Assembly (NCBI RefSeq): GCF_013178945.1
Contig: NZ_JABFDM010000007.1
Location: 124,001 to 188,000 of the forward strand
Direction of reading: 5' to 3'
DNA length: 64,000 nucleotides
DNA from: Bradyrhizobium aeschynomenes
Lineage (GTDB): Bacteria; Pseudomonadota; Alphaproteobacteria; Rhizobiales; Xanthobacteraceae
The notes beneath the pieces were generated by a model. It saw only the letters and a program-made list of their open reading frames with translations. It was not told where the DNA came from and ran no database searches. Shown here piece by piece: positions 43,286-52,010 of the stretch. Position 1 is the first letter of the stretch, and the number at the start of each line of letters is the position of its first letter. The position numbers and the translations under genes are program-made.

Positions 43286-44881
43286 TTATTCCGCCCCGAT
43301 CGTCGTCAGGTCCTGGAACCAGTGCTGGGCCTGCACGAATTTTTTCACCTTCGGCGACAGCGCATGCGGGTTGGTGTCGTGCACGACCCAGACCAGCACG
43401 GCGTCGTCGACGACCTGCGCGTGCGCCTGCGCGATCAGCTCGTCCTGCTTGGCCGGATCGAACGTCTGCTTCGCCTCGGCGATCAGCGCGTCGACCTTCG
43501 GATTCTTGTAGCCGCCCCAGTTGACGCCGACAGGCGCAATCTGGTCGGAGGCGAAGAAGCGGACGATGGCGTAGAGCGGATCCGACGTGACATAGGCGAT
43601 GTTGTTGGCGGTGATGCCGGCGTTCATCTCGTCGGCCGCACCCTTGCGCCAATGCGTGTAGAGCGTCTCGAGCTCGACGACCTTGAACTCGATGTTGATG
43701 CCGATCTCCTTGAAGCTCTGCTGCAGGTACTCGTTCATCGGCAGCGACAGCATCTGGCCGGTGCCGCCTTGCGCGATGATGAAGGTCGTCTTCAGCGGCT
43801 TGGCCGGCGAGTAGCCGGCCTCCTCGACCAGCTTCTTGGCCGCCGCGAGATCATATTTCAGCTCGAAGGTCGGCTTGCCGAACCACGGGCTCGACGGGTC
43901 GACCTGGCCCTTGGCCGGCTTGGCGAGACCATTCATCAGGCCGACGACCTCGTCGCGGTTGATCGCGAGGTTGAGCGCCTTGCGCAGGCGGATGTCGGTC
44001 CAGGGCGAGCCCGGCAGCACGCTGAGATGATAGTTCCAGACATGCGGCGTGACGTTGTCGACGAGCTTCATGCCGGCCGCCTTGAGCTGTGGCACGGCGT
44101 CCGGCGCCGGCGTCTCGATCAAATCGACCTGGCCGGCGAGCAGCGCGTTGGTGCGCGTCAGCGCCTCCGGCATCGGCACCAGCACGAGCTTGTCGGTCTT
44201 GGGCAGCCGATCCTTGTTCCAGTATTCGGAATTCTTTGATAGCTCCGCGAGCTCGCGCGGCACCAGCTTGGTCAGCTTGAACGGACCGGTGCCCGAGGGC
44301 TGGCTGGCGAACTTGTCCCAATCCTTGCCGAGCTTCTCATACTGCGCCGGGCTCGAAATCAGGAACCACAGCATCTGATAGGGAAAGAACGAGTCGACGG
44401 TCTTGGTCGTGATCTCCACGGTGGAGTCGTCGATCTTGGCGTAGCTCGCCACCGACGGCAGCCGTGTCTTGACCTGCGCGCTCTGCCGCTTGTCGAACTG
44501 CGGTGCCTTATCGTTGAGCACCTTGTCCAGATTCCAGATCACCGCATCGGCATTGAAGTCGCTGCCGTCGTGGAACTTGACGCCCTTGCGCAAGGTAAAG
44601 CGCCACTTTTTCTTGTCGGCATCGTCGACCTTCCACTCGGTGGCGAGGCCTGGGATCAGCTTGCCGGGCTTGTCGGCGACGCTCATGTCCCAGGCGACCA
44701 GCGGATCGTAGATCGTATAGCCGGTAAACTGATAGGCGCCGGCGCCGCGATCGGGCTGACCCGTCGTCAACGGAATGTCGGCCATCGAGATGCCGTAGCG
44801 CAGAACAGTCTCGGCGCGCGCTGCAGCGGCAGAGAGGCCGAGCGCGAGCGCGGTGGCGAGCAGTGGCTTGAGAAGACGCAT
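43286..44881 (-). CDS. ABC peptide/dipeptide-type substrate-binding protein (family 5), paralogue 1
   Basis: A 531-residue periplasmic binding protein with signal peptide (MRLLKPLLATALALGLSAAAARA) and the family 5 pattern LRYGISMADIPLTTGQPDRG, LATEWKVDDADKKKW and FHDGSDFNADAVIWNLDKVL. The start at 44881 is chosen because the upstream 47 residues are not signal-like. It is a clear paralogue of the rightward binding protein at 45076 and is divergent from it. No permease or ATPase is on its own strand here, so it probably works with the importer encoded downstream of its partner. The ligand is unknown; amides, peptides or opines are typical of the family. Confidence 0.9.
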   Translation of the reverse strand: MRLLKPLLATALALGLSAAAARAETVLRYGISMADIPLTTGQPDRGAGAYQFTGYTIYDPLVAWDMSVADKPGKLIPGLATEWKVDDADKKKWRFTLRKGVKFHDGSDFNADAVIWNLDKVLNDKAPQFDKRQSAQVKTRLPSVASYAKIDDSTVEITTKTVDSFFPYQMLWFLISSPAQYEKLGKDWDKFASQPSGTGPFKLTKLVPRELAELSKNSEYWNKDRLPKTDKLVLVPMPEALTRTNALLAGQVDLIETPAPDAVPQLKAAGMKLVDNVTPHVWNYHLSVLPGSPWTDIRLRKALNLAINRDEVVGLMNGLAKPAKGQVDPSSPWFGKPTFELKYDLAAAKKLVEEAGYSPAKPLKTTFIIAQGGTGQMLSLPMNEYLQQSFKEIGINIEFKVVELETLYTHWRKGAADEMNAGITANNIAYVTSDPLYAIVRFFASDQIAPVGVNWGGYKNPKVDALIAEAKQTFDPAKQDELIAQAHAQVVDDAVLVWVVHDTNPHALSPKVKKFVQAQHWFQDLTTIGAE

Positions 44882-44914
44882 GAAGGTGAGGCTCCGTGGA
44901 AACCGGATCAAATT

Positions 44915-44987
44915 CGACGCGCACAACCTGCAATCCGGGTGCCAAGCCCTCGAGCGAGATCGTTTGAGTACAAACGTTGTGGCGTCG
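44915..44987. promoter_or_regulatory. Inverted-repeat pair in divergent binding-protein promoter
   Basis: CGACGCGCACAAC (44915-44927) and GTTGTGGCGTCG (44976-44987) are inverted copies with a one-base bulge. Next to the right arm is the 14-bp symmetric GTTTGAGTACAAAC (44962-44975). The two binding-protein genes diverge from this 194-nt region, so an operator for a shared regulator is likely, though none is encoded next to it. Confidence 0.4.
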
Positions 44988-45075
44988 CGTCGCAGGGTGA
45001 GCTCCGCAGGCCGTGCTGGCATAGGCGTTGCATAATGCTGCCCAGAATCTAGCCAGCCTTATCGGAGAGAAGATC

Positions 45076-46746
45076 GTGCTTTCTTGTATTGCGACCTCAA
45101 TGAATGTGCGTGCCACCGTTGCGGCCGCGATGATGACGACGGTCTCGGCCTTGGTGCTGCCGGCGCAGGCGGGTGCGGAATCCGTGCTGCGCATCGGCAT
45201 GACGGCCGCCGACATTCCACGCACGCTCGGCCAGCCCGACCAGGGCTTCGAGGGCAACCGCTTCACCGGCCTCACGATGTATGACGCGCTGACGATGTGG
45301 GACCTGTCGTCGGCGGACAAGCCGAGCGTCGTCATTCCAGGCCTCGCCACCGAGTGGAAGGTCGACGACGCCGACAAGACCAAGTGGACGTTCAAGCTGC
45401 GCCCCGGCGTCACCTTCCATGACGGCGCGCCGTTCAATGCCGACGCCGTGGTGTGGAACGTCGAGAAGGTGCTGAAGCAGGATGCGCCGCAGTTCGATCC
45501 GAGCCAGGTCGGCGTGACGGCTTCGCGCATGCCGACGCTCGCGTCCGCGCGCAAGATCGATGATCTCACCGTCGAGCTGACGACCAAGGAGCCGGACAGC
45601 TTCCTGCCGATCAATCTCACCAACCTGTTCATGGCGAGCCCGACCAAGTGGCAGAAGCTCTATGAGGCGGCGACCGGCGCCGACGACAAGGCGAAGTCGC
45701 AAGCCGCCTGGGCGGCGTTCGCCAAGGACGCCTCGGGCACCGGCCCGTGGAAGATGAGCAAGTTCACGCCGCGCGAGCGTTTGGAGCTGGTCAAGAACGA
45801 AGCCTATTGGGACAAGGCGCGCGTCCCTAAGACCGACAAGATGATCCTGCTGCCGATGCCGGAAGCGAACGCGCGCACCGCGGCGCTGCTGTCCGGGCAG
45901 GTCGATTGGGTCGAGGCGCCGGCACCGGATGCGCTGCCGGAGATCAAGCAGCGCGGCTTCAAGCTCTACGCCAACGAGCAGCCGCATGTCTGGCCGTGGC
46001 AGTTCTCGCGCATCGAGGGCTCGCCCTGGAACGACATCCGCGTCCGCAAGGCCGCCAATCTCTGCATCGATCGCGAAGGCCTGCGCGACGGCCTGCTCGC
46101 CGGGCTGATGGTGCCGGCCAGCGGCACGTTCGAGAAGGGCCATCCCTGGCGCGGCAACGTCACCTTCGAGATCAAGTACGACAAGGCGGCCGCTCAGAAG
46201 CTGATGCAGGAGGCCGGCTACGGTCCGAACAAGAAGCTCGAGGTCAAGACGCAGACCTCGGCGTCGGGCTCCGGCCAGATGCAGCCGCTGCCGATGAACG
46301 AGTATCTGCAGCAGGCGCTCGCCGAGTGCTATTTCGACGTCAAGCTCGACGTCATCGAGTGGAACACGCTGTTCACCAACTGGCGCCGCGGCGCCAAGGA
46401 CGCCTCTGCGAACGGCGCCAACGCCACCAACGTCACCTATGCGGCGATGGACCCGTTCTTCGCGCTGGTGCGCTTCCTGCAGTCGTCGATGGCGCCGCCC
46501 GTGTCGAACAATTGGGGCTTCATCAACAACCCGAAGTTCGACGAACTGGTCAAGAAGGCGCGCCAGACCTTCGATCCCGCCGAACGCGACAAGGCGCTGG
46601 CCGAGCTGCATGCGGCCTCGGTGGATGATGCCGCCTTCCTCTACGTCGCCCACGACGTCGGCCCGCGGGCGATGAGCCCGAAGGTCAAGGGCGTGGTGCA
46701 GCCGAAGAGCTGGTTCATCGACTTCTCGCCGATCTCGGTGGAGTAG
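45076..46746 (+). CDS. ABC peptide/dipeptide-type substrate-binding protein (family 5), paralogue 2
   Basis: A 556-residue periplasmic binding protein with signal peptide and LRIGMTAADIPRTLGQPDQG, LATEWKVDDADKTKW and FHDGAPFNADAVVWNVEKVL, near-identical in layout to the leftward paralogue. Start: GTG at 45076 has GGAGA at 8-10 nt and gives a signal peptide of normal length; ATG at 45100 lacks a ribosome site and ATG at 45028 is too far upstream. It heads the operon with permeases, ATPases and the AtzG/AtzE-like genes. Ligand unknown; possibly an amide or ureide compound, given the amidase. Confidence 0.9.
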   Translation: MLSCIATSMNVRATVAAAMMTTVSALVLPAQAGAESVLRIGMTAADIPRTLGQPDQGFEGNRFTGLTMYDALTMWDLSSADKPSVVIPGLATEWKVDDADKTKWTFKLRPGVTFHDGAPFNADAVVWNVEKVLKQDAPQFDPSQVGVTASRMPTLASARKIDDLTVELTTKEPDSFLPINLTNLFMASPTKWQKLYEAATGADDKAKSQAAWAAFAKDASGTGPWKMSKFTPRERLELVKNEAYWDKARVPKTDKMILLPMPEANARTAALLSGQVDWVEAPAPDALPEIKQRGFKLYANEQPHVWPWQFSRIEGSPWNDIRVRKAANLCIDREGLRDGLLAGLMVPASGTFEKGHPWRGNVTFEIKYDKAAAQKLMQEAGYGPNKKLEVKTQTSASGSGQMQPLPMNEYLQQALAECYFDVKLDVIEWNTLFTNWRRGAKDASANGANATNVTYAAMDPFFALVRFLQSSMAPPVSNNWGFINNPKFDELVKKARQTFDPAERDKALAELHAASVDDAAFLYVAHDVGPRAMSPKVKGVVQPKSWFIDFSPISVE

Positions 46747-46787
46747 TTGTGGCGTTGGAAGACTAATCTCGCCGCTGGCTCCCCTGC

Positions 46788-46890
46788 GCTCCCTCCCCCC
46801 TTGTGGGGGAGGGCTGGGGCGGGGGGTACTCCGGCGGCAGTCTTCGTGGGGACCCCACCCCCGCCCCCTCCCCGCAAGGGGGAGGGGAGC
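46788..46890. repeat. Palindromic intergenic repeat (CTCCCTCCCCCC type), copy F
   Basis: The left arm GCTCCCTCCCCCCTTGTGGG (46788 on) and the right arm CCCCGCAAGGGGGAGGGGAGC (to 46890) are complementary, with GGGGCGGGGGGT/ACCCCACCCCC in the loop. It lies between the binding-protein gene and the first permease of the same operon, so it could lower downstream expression relative to the binding protein. Confidence 0.85.
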
Positions 46891-46954
46891 TTTCTTCGTG
46901 ACGCTTGTTTCTCGCGACTCTCTGCAGCGGTGGAGAGTCAACCGAAGGTGACTC

Positions 46955-47908
46955 GTGCTCTCTTATGCTGCCCGGCGGATGGTGTACGCGATCCCGATCA
47001 TCATCGGCGTCGCGCTCGTCTGTTTCATGCTCGTTCACATCACGCCGGGTGATCCCCTCGTCGCCGTGCTGCCGGCCGACGCCTCCCAGGAGCTGGCGCA
47101 GCAGCTGCGCACGGCCTATGGCTTCGACAAGCCGCTGCCGGTGCAGTTCGGCCTGTGGCTGTGGCGCGCCGTCAACGGCGATCTCGGCAGCTCGATCGCG
47201 ACCGGCCGGCCGGTGCTGGCCGAGGTGCTGCGCGCGGTGTCCAACACCGTGACGCTGGCCATCGCGGCGGCCATCATCGGCTTCTCGCTCGGCCTGTTCT
47301 TCGGCCTCGTCGCCGGCTATTTTCGCGATACCTGGATCGACAAGATCGCGACCTCCATCGCGATCGCCGGCGTCTCGGTGCCGCATTACTGGCTCGGCAT
47401 GGTGCTGGTCATCATCTTCTCGGTCGAGCTGAACTGGCTGCCCGCGGTCGGCGCAGGCCCGTCCGGCTCGGGCGCCTGGGCGTGGGACTGGGCGCATATC
47501 CGCTTCCTGATCCTGCCGGCGATCACGACATCCGTCATTCCGATGGGCATCATCACCCGCACCGTGCGCGCGCTGACCGGCGACATCCTGAGCCAGGACT
47601 TCGTCGAGGCGTTGCGTGCCAAAGGCCTGCGCGAAACCCAGGTGTTCCGTCACGTGCTGAAGAACGCCGCGCCGACCGCGCTCGCGGTGATGGGCCTGCA
47701 GCTCGGCTACATGCTCGGCGGCTCGATCCTGATCGAGACGGTGTTCTCCTGGCCCGGCTCGGGCCTGCTGCTGAACTCGGCGATCTTCCAGCGCGATTTG
47801 CCGCTGCTGCAGGGCACGATCCTGGTGCTGGCGATGTTCTTCGTCATCCTCAACCTGGTGGTCGACATCGCGCAGGCCGCGATCGATCCGCGCATCAAGC
47901 GGGGCTAG
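46955..47908 (+). CDS. ABC transporter permease (DppB type)
   Basis: A 317-residue permease of the dipeptide/nickel group: MLSYAARRMVYAIPIIIGVALVCF and HITPGDP at the N-terminus, six helices, and the EAA-like loop EALRAKGLRETQVFRHVLKNA. The start is GTG at 46955, preceded by AAGGTGA as ribosome site. It is followed by the second permease 2 nt later. It forms the membrane channel together with the DppC-type partner. Confidence 0.93.
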   Translation: MLSYAARRMVYAIPIIIGVALVCFMLVHITPGDPLVAVLPADASQELAQQLRTAYGFDKPLPVQFGLWLWRAVNGDLGSSIATGRPVLAEVLRAVSNTVTLAIAAAIIGFSLGLFFGLVAGYFRDTWIDKIATSIAIAGVSVPHYWLGMVLVIIFSVELNWLPAVGAGPSGSGAWAWDWAHIRFLILPAITTSVIPMGIITRTVRALTGDILSQDFVEALRAKGLRETQVFRHVLKNAAPTALAVMGLQLGYMLGGSILIETVFSWPGSGLLLNSAIFQRDLPLLQGTILVLAMFFVILNLVVDIAQAAIDPRIKRG

Positions 47909-47910
47909 CG

Positions 47911-48810
47911 ATGAGCGTCGGATCAAGTGCGATGAACGACTCCGCGCTGCAGGCCGCGCCGCCGGCCAATGCACGCGGCTATTGGGCGACCGTCGGTCGC
48001 CGGATCGTCCGCGACAAGGTCAGCATGGTCTGCGTCGCGATCCTGCTGCTGATCTTTCTCTCGGCGCTGCTCGCACCCTATCTGCATCTCGCCGATCCCT
48101 ACCAGGGGTCGATGATCCGCCGCCTGCGCCACATCGGCACCCCGAACTATCCGCTCGGCACCGACGAGCTGGGACGCGACATGCTGGCGCGGCTGATCTA
48201 TGGCGGCCGGCTGTCGCTCCTGATCGGCATCTCGCCGGTCATCCTCGCTTTCAGCATCGGCACCATGCTCGGGCTCATCGCCGGCTATGTCGGCGGCTGG
48301 GTGAACACTGCGATCATGCGCACCATCGACGTGTTTTATGCGTTCCCGTCGGTGCTGCTGGCGATCGCGATCTCGGGCGCGCTCGGCGCCGGGATCACCA
48401 ACTCCATCGTGTCGCTGACCATCGTGTTCGTGCCGCAGATCACCCGCGTCGCCGAGAGCGTCACCACCGGCGTGCGTAATCGCGATTTCGTCGAAGCGGC
48501 GCGCGCCTCCGGCGCGAATGCCTTCACGATCATGCGGGCGCACATGCTCGGCAACGTGCTCGGGCCGATCTTCGTCTACGCCACCGGCCTGATCTCGGTG
48601 TCGATGATCCTCGCCGCCGGTCTCTCCTTCCTCGGCCTCGGCACCAAGCCGCCGGAGCCCGAATGGGGACTGATGCTGAACACCTTGCGCACCGCGATCT
48701 ACGTCAATCCCTGGGTGGCGGCGCTGCCGGGCGTGATGATCTTCGCGGTGTCGATCTGCTTCAACCTGCTGAGCGACGGCCTGCGCAGCGCCATGGACAT
48801 CCGGAGCTGA
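47911..48810 (+). CDS. ABC transporter permease (DppC type)
   Basis: A 299-residue permease of the dipeptide group with the cytoplasmic N-terminal region typical of DppC, GTDELGRDMLARLIYGGR, six helices and the loop EAARASGANAFTIMRAHMLGN. The start at 47911 follows the DppB stop by 2 nt; the same frame extends far upstream without being coding. It pairs with DppB in the membrane. Confidence 0.93.
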   Translation: MSVGSSAMNDSALQAAPPANARGYWATVGRRIVRDKVSMVCVAILLLIFLSALLAPYLHLADPYQGSMIRRLRHIGTPNYPLGTDELGRDMLARLIYGGRLSLLIGISPVILAFSIGTMLGLIAGYVGGWVNTAIMRTIDVFYAFPSVLLAIAISGALGAGITNSIVSLTIVFVPQITRVAESVTTGVRNRDFVEAARASGANAFTIMRAHMLGNVLGPIFVYATGLISVSMILAAGLSFLGLGTKPPEPEWGLMLNTLRTAIYVNPWVAALPGVMIFAVSICFNLLSDGLRSAMDIRS

Positions 48811-48854
48811 TGGGCATGGTGATTTCCAACAATGGCCGTTCGGCATCGGCAGTG

Positions 48855-48991
48855 CACCTCTCCCCTTGTGGGAGAGGTCGGATTGCCTCGTCAGATGCAA
48901 TCCGGGTGAGGGGTTTGTCTCCGCGGAGAGAGACCCCTCATCCGTCGCGGACGGCGTCCGCGCTACCTTCTCCCACAAGGGGAGAAGGTGG
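48855..48991. repeat. Palindromic intergenic repeat (CACCTCTCCCC type), copy G
   Basis: The left arm CACCTCTCCCCTTGTGGGAG and the right arm CTCCCACAAGGGGAGAAGGTG (to 48991) are complementary over about 20 bp, with GTCTCCGCGGAGAGAGAC inside. It lies inside the operon between the second permease and the first ATPase, like copy F. Confidence 0.85.
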
Positions 48992-49018
48992 CGCTGCGGC
49001 CACACCGAGCGTGTCATC

Positions 49019-50068
49019 ATGAGTGAAGCATCGCCAGTCACCGGGCTCGCCCCGATCGAGGACATGGGCGGCAAGGCGCAGCCGCTTTTGCGCGTGGATG
49101 GACTGACCAAGCACTTTCCCGTGCGCGGCGGCCTGTTTGGCGCGCGCAAGACGGTGCGGGCGGTCGATGACGTCTCGTTCAACATCGGCAAGGGCGAGAC
49201 CGTCGGCATCGTCGGCGAGTCCGGCTGCGGCAAGTCGACGACGGCGCGCCTCTTGATGCATCTGATGGACCGCGATGCCGGCGAGATCATCTTCGACGGT
49301 CGGCAGGTCGGCCACGAGATCTCGCTGCGCGAGCTGCGCCGCGGCATGCAGATGGTGTTTCAGGACTCCTATGCCTCGCTCAATCCGCGGCTGACGATCG
49401 AGGAATCGATCGCGTTCGGGCCGAAGGTGCACGGCATGGCCGATGGCGCCGCGCGTGCGCTCGCGCGCGAGCTGCTCGGCAAGGTGGGCTTGAGGCCCGA
49501 AACCTTCGCCAACCGCTATCCGCACGAGATCTCCGGCGGCCAGCGCCAGCGCGTCAACATTGCCCGCGCCTTGGCGCTGTCGCCGCGGCTGGTCATTCTC
49601 GACGAAGCCGTCTCCGCGCTCGACAAATCGGTCGAGGCGCAGGTGCTCAATCTGCTGATGGACCTGAAGCGCGAGTTCGGCCTGACCTATCTGTTCATCA
49701 GCCACGACCTCAACGTCATCAACTACATCTCCGACCGCGTGCTGGTGATGTATCTCGGCGAGGTCGTCGAGCTCGGCCCGGTCGAGCAGGTCTGGGCCAA
49801 GCCGGCGCATCCGTATACGCGCGCGCTGTTGGCTGCGATGCCGTCGTCCGACCCGGACAGGCGCACGGAGGTGCCGCCGCTTTCCGGCGATCCGCCCAAC
49901 CCGATCGATCCGCCGGCCGGTTGCCGTTTCCACACCCGCTGTCCGTTCGCCGAGGCGCCCTGTTCGAATGTCGCGCCAAGGTTGACGGAGCTGGATACAA
50001 TGGGCCATCAGGCCGCCTGCCACATGGCGATCCCCCGTTCGGGACACAGCCGCGCGCCGGCCGCCTGA
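49019..50068 (+). CDS. ABC transporter ATP-binding protein (DppF type)
   Basis: A 349-residue oligopeptide-type ATPase with Walker A GESGCGKST, Q-loop VFQDSYASLNPR, signature ISGGQRQRVNIARAL, Walker B LVILDEAVSALD and the C-terminal Cys-rich cap CRFHTRCPFAEAPC. Start: ATG at 49019 (MSEASP); ATG at 49064 with GAGGAC upstream is an alternative that would shorten it by 15 residues. The longer frame from 48866 runs through the repeat and is not real. Confidence 0.92.
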   Translation: MSEASPVTGLAPIEDMGGKAQPLLRVDGLTKHFPVRGGLFGARKTVRAVDDVSFNIGKGETVGIVGESGCGKSTTARLLMHLMDRDAGEIIFDGRQVGHEISLRELRRGMQMVFQDSYASLNPRLTIEESIAFGPKVHGMADGAARALARELLGKVGLRPETFANRYPHEISGGQRQRVNIARALALSPRLVILDEAVSALDKSVEAQVLNLLMDLKREFGLTYLFISHDLNVINYISDRVLVMYLGEVVELGPVEQVWAKPAHPYTRALLAAMPSSDPDRRTEVPPLSGDPPNPIDPPAGCRFHTRCPFAEAPCSNVAPRLTELDTMGHQAACHMAIPRSGHSRAPAA

Positions 50069-50096
50069 GGGCAGACACCAGCAGCGAGAAGCGTCA

Positions 50097-50294
50097 ATGA
50101 CCAGACCCACGCCCCAGCAAGTCAGTGCCATCGCGGAGGCCTCCGGCCTGCCGGTCGACAAGGAGGTCGCGACCCGCATCTCCGACTCGATCGGACCGGC
50201 GTTCGACAATTTCGCGGCCGTCGCCGGTACCCTGCCGTTCGACCTGGAGCCGGCAAGCTACGTCGTAGCGCAGACCCTGAAGGTGGGCCGATGA
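50097..50294 (+). CDS. AtzG-like small amidase partner (DUF4089)
   Basis: A 65-residue protein with VSAIAEASGLPVDKE ... FDNFAAVAGTLPF, the DUF4089 pattern of AtzG, the small subunit that stabilises the AtzE 1-carboxybiuret hydrolase. The next gene is an AtzE-type amidase and overlaps by 4 nt, so the two are surely co-translated. Function comes from family and context; a GatC-like chaperone role is likely. Ribosome site GAGAAG upstream. Confidence 0.88.
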   Translation: MTRPTPQQVSAIAEASGLPVDKEVATRISDSIGPAFDNFAAVAGTLPFDLEPASYVVAQTLKVGR

Positions 50295-51703
50295 GCACCG
50301 AGCCCGCGCTGATGACGTTGACCGCGGTCGCCAAGGCGATCGCCGAGAAGAAGCTCTCCTCCGTCGAGGTGACGCGCTCCTGCCTGCACCGCATCGCCGA
50401 GTGGCAACCGAAGCTCAACGCCTTCATGGCGATCGAGTCCGAGCCGGCGCTGAAGGCCGCCGCCGAAGCTGACGCTGCGTTGGCCAAGGACGGCCCCAAG
50501 GGGGCGCTGCATGGCGTACCGCTCGCGCACAAGGACATGTATTATGAGGCCGGCCACGTCTCGACCTGCGGCTCGCTGATCCGCCGCGACTTCGTCGCGA
50601 CGACGACCTCGACCGCGTTGCAGCGGCTGAAGGACGCCGGGTCGATCCGGCTCGGCACCTTGCAGATGGCCGAGTTCGCCTATGGCCCGACCGGCCACAA
50701 CGCGCATTATGGCGCCGTCCATAATCCGTGGAAGCTCGGCTACGTCACCGGCGGCTCGTCGTCCGGCTCGGGCTCGGCGGTCGGCGCCCGCTTGACGTTT
50801 GCGGCGCTCGGCTCCGACACCGGCGGCTCGATCCGGATGCCCGCGAATTTCTGCGGCGTCACCGGCCTGAAAGTGACCTGGGGTCGCGTCAGCCGCGCCG
50901 GTGCGATGCCGCTGTCGCAATCGCTGGATACGGTCGGACCGCTGGCGCAGACGACGGAGGATTGCGCGCTGCTGCTCGGCCTGATGGCCGGTCCGGATCC
51001 GGAGGATCCGACCGCCAGCGCCGCGCCGGTGCAGGACTACGTTGCGGCCACCCAGGCCTCGATCAAGGGCCTCAGGATCGGCGTGCCCAAGGCATTCTAT
51101 GTCGACGACCTCGATCCCGAGGTCGCGCGCTGTCTCGATGCGACGATCGCGGTCCTGAAGACCGAGGGCGCCGATGTCGTGCAGGTCGATCTGCCGGACC
51201 AGCGCCAGCTCACCGCCGCCTGTCAGCTCGTGCTGGCGGTCGAGGCGGCCGCGTTCCACAAGCGCTGGATGATCGAGCGGCCGCAGGACTACGGCCCGCA
51301 GGTGTTGATGCGATTGCAGAACGCGCTCGCCGTCTCAGGCGTCGCCTATCTCGAGGCGCTGCGCTGGCGCGGCGCCGCGCTGGCCGCGCATGTCGCCGCG
51401 ACTTCGGGCGTCGATGCCGTCATCGCGCCGGTCTCGCCGCTGGTGACGCCGTCAATCACCGACAGCGATGTCGGCGGCGCGCCCGGCGCCGAAGCCGTGA
51501 TCCAGCGCATCACCCGCTTCACCCGTCCGGTGAACTATCTCGGCCTGCCGTCCCTGGCGATTCCGACCGGCTTCACGGCGACGGGCCTGCCGGTCGGCAT
51601 GCAGCTGATCGGCCGCTCCTTCGACGAAGCGACGATCCTCACCATCGGCGCCGCCTTCCAGCGCGCGACCGACTTCCACGCCCGGGTCCCGACGCTGCCA
51701 TGA
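50291..51703 (+). CDS. AtzE-like amidase (amidase signature family)
   Basis: A 470-residue amidase with catalytic Lys in PLAHKDMYYEAG, cis-Ser in TGGSSSGSGSAVG and nucleophile Ser in SDTGGSIRMPA. With its AtzG-like partner it resembles the AtzE/AtzG 1-carboxybiuret hydrolase that removes ammonia in cyanuric-acid degradation, but no AtzD or AtzF-type gene is nearby. It is embedded in an ABC importer operon between the two ATPase genes, so its substrate is probably imported by that system. Nucleophile and Lys are intact, so activity is likely; specificity is inference. Confidence 0.9.
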   Translation: MSTEPALMTLTAVAKAIAEKKLSSVEVTRSCLHRIAEWQPKLNAFMAIESEPALKAAAEADAALAKDGPKGALHGVPLAHKDMYYEAGHVSTCGSLIRRDFVATTTSTALQRLKDAGSIRLGTLQMAEFAYGPTGHNAHYGAVHNPWKLGYVTGGSSSGSGSAVGARLTFAALGSDTGGSIRMPANFCGVTGLKVTWGRVSRAGAMPLSQSLDTVGPLAQTTEDCALLLGLMAGPDPEDPTASAAPVQDYVAATQASIKGLRIGVPKAFYVDDLDPEVARCLDATIAVLKTEGADVVQVDLPDQRQLTAACQLVLAVEAAAFHKRWMIERPQDYGPQVLMRLQNALAVSGVAYLEALRWRGAALAAHVAATSGVDAVIAPVSPLVTPSITDSDVGGAPGAEAVIQRITRFTRPVNYLGLPSLAIPTGFTATGLPVGMQLIGRSFDEATILTIGAAFQRATDFHARVPTLP

Positions 51704-51800
51704 CACCCAGGGTTGGCGAACGTTTCTGGCCGCGTGGTGCTCAAGGTGACGCAAGACGATCGCCTGAAGGCGCCGCCATCGGAGATGTCGCCTCACATTC

Positions 51801-51988
51801 GGTGTCGTCCCGGCCAAGCCTGACGTCGCGCAGCGACGGCATGCGCCGAGCCGGGACCCATAGCCACCGGCCGTTGTGTGGCGATGACTCGGAGTGGCGA
51901 TTGTGCCGCAAACGCCTCCCGGGATTATGGGTCCCGGGTCGGCGCACGACGGCGCGATGCGCCGACGTGCTTGCCCGGGACGACACTG
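51801..51988. repeat. Palindromic intergenic repeat (GTGTCGTCCCGG type), copy H
   Basis: Left arm GGTGTCGTCCCGGC (51801 on) with GGGACCCATAGCCACCGG; right arm TTATGGGTCCCGGG and ending TTGCCCGGGACGACACTG (to 51988). It shares GGGACCCATA/TATGGGTCCC with copies D and I. It fills most of the 307-nt gap between the amidase and the last ATPase gene; the rest of 51704-52010 holds no gene. Confidence 0.82.
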
Positions 51989-52010
51989 AGTTTGTCAGGA
52001 TCGGATTGCA

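Noticed and set aside
45097..46941. 614-residue leftward ORF opposite the binding protein
   Set aside because: Shadow of the binding-protein gene and repeat F; no family features.
43081..48991. Repeated CCTCTCCC arms considered as a CRISPR array
   Set aside because: Copies are kilobases apart, palindromic and without equal-length spacers.
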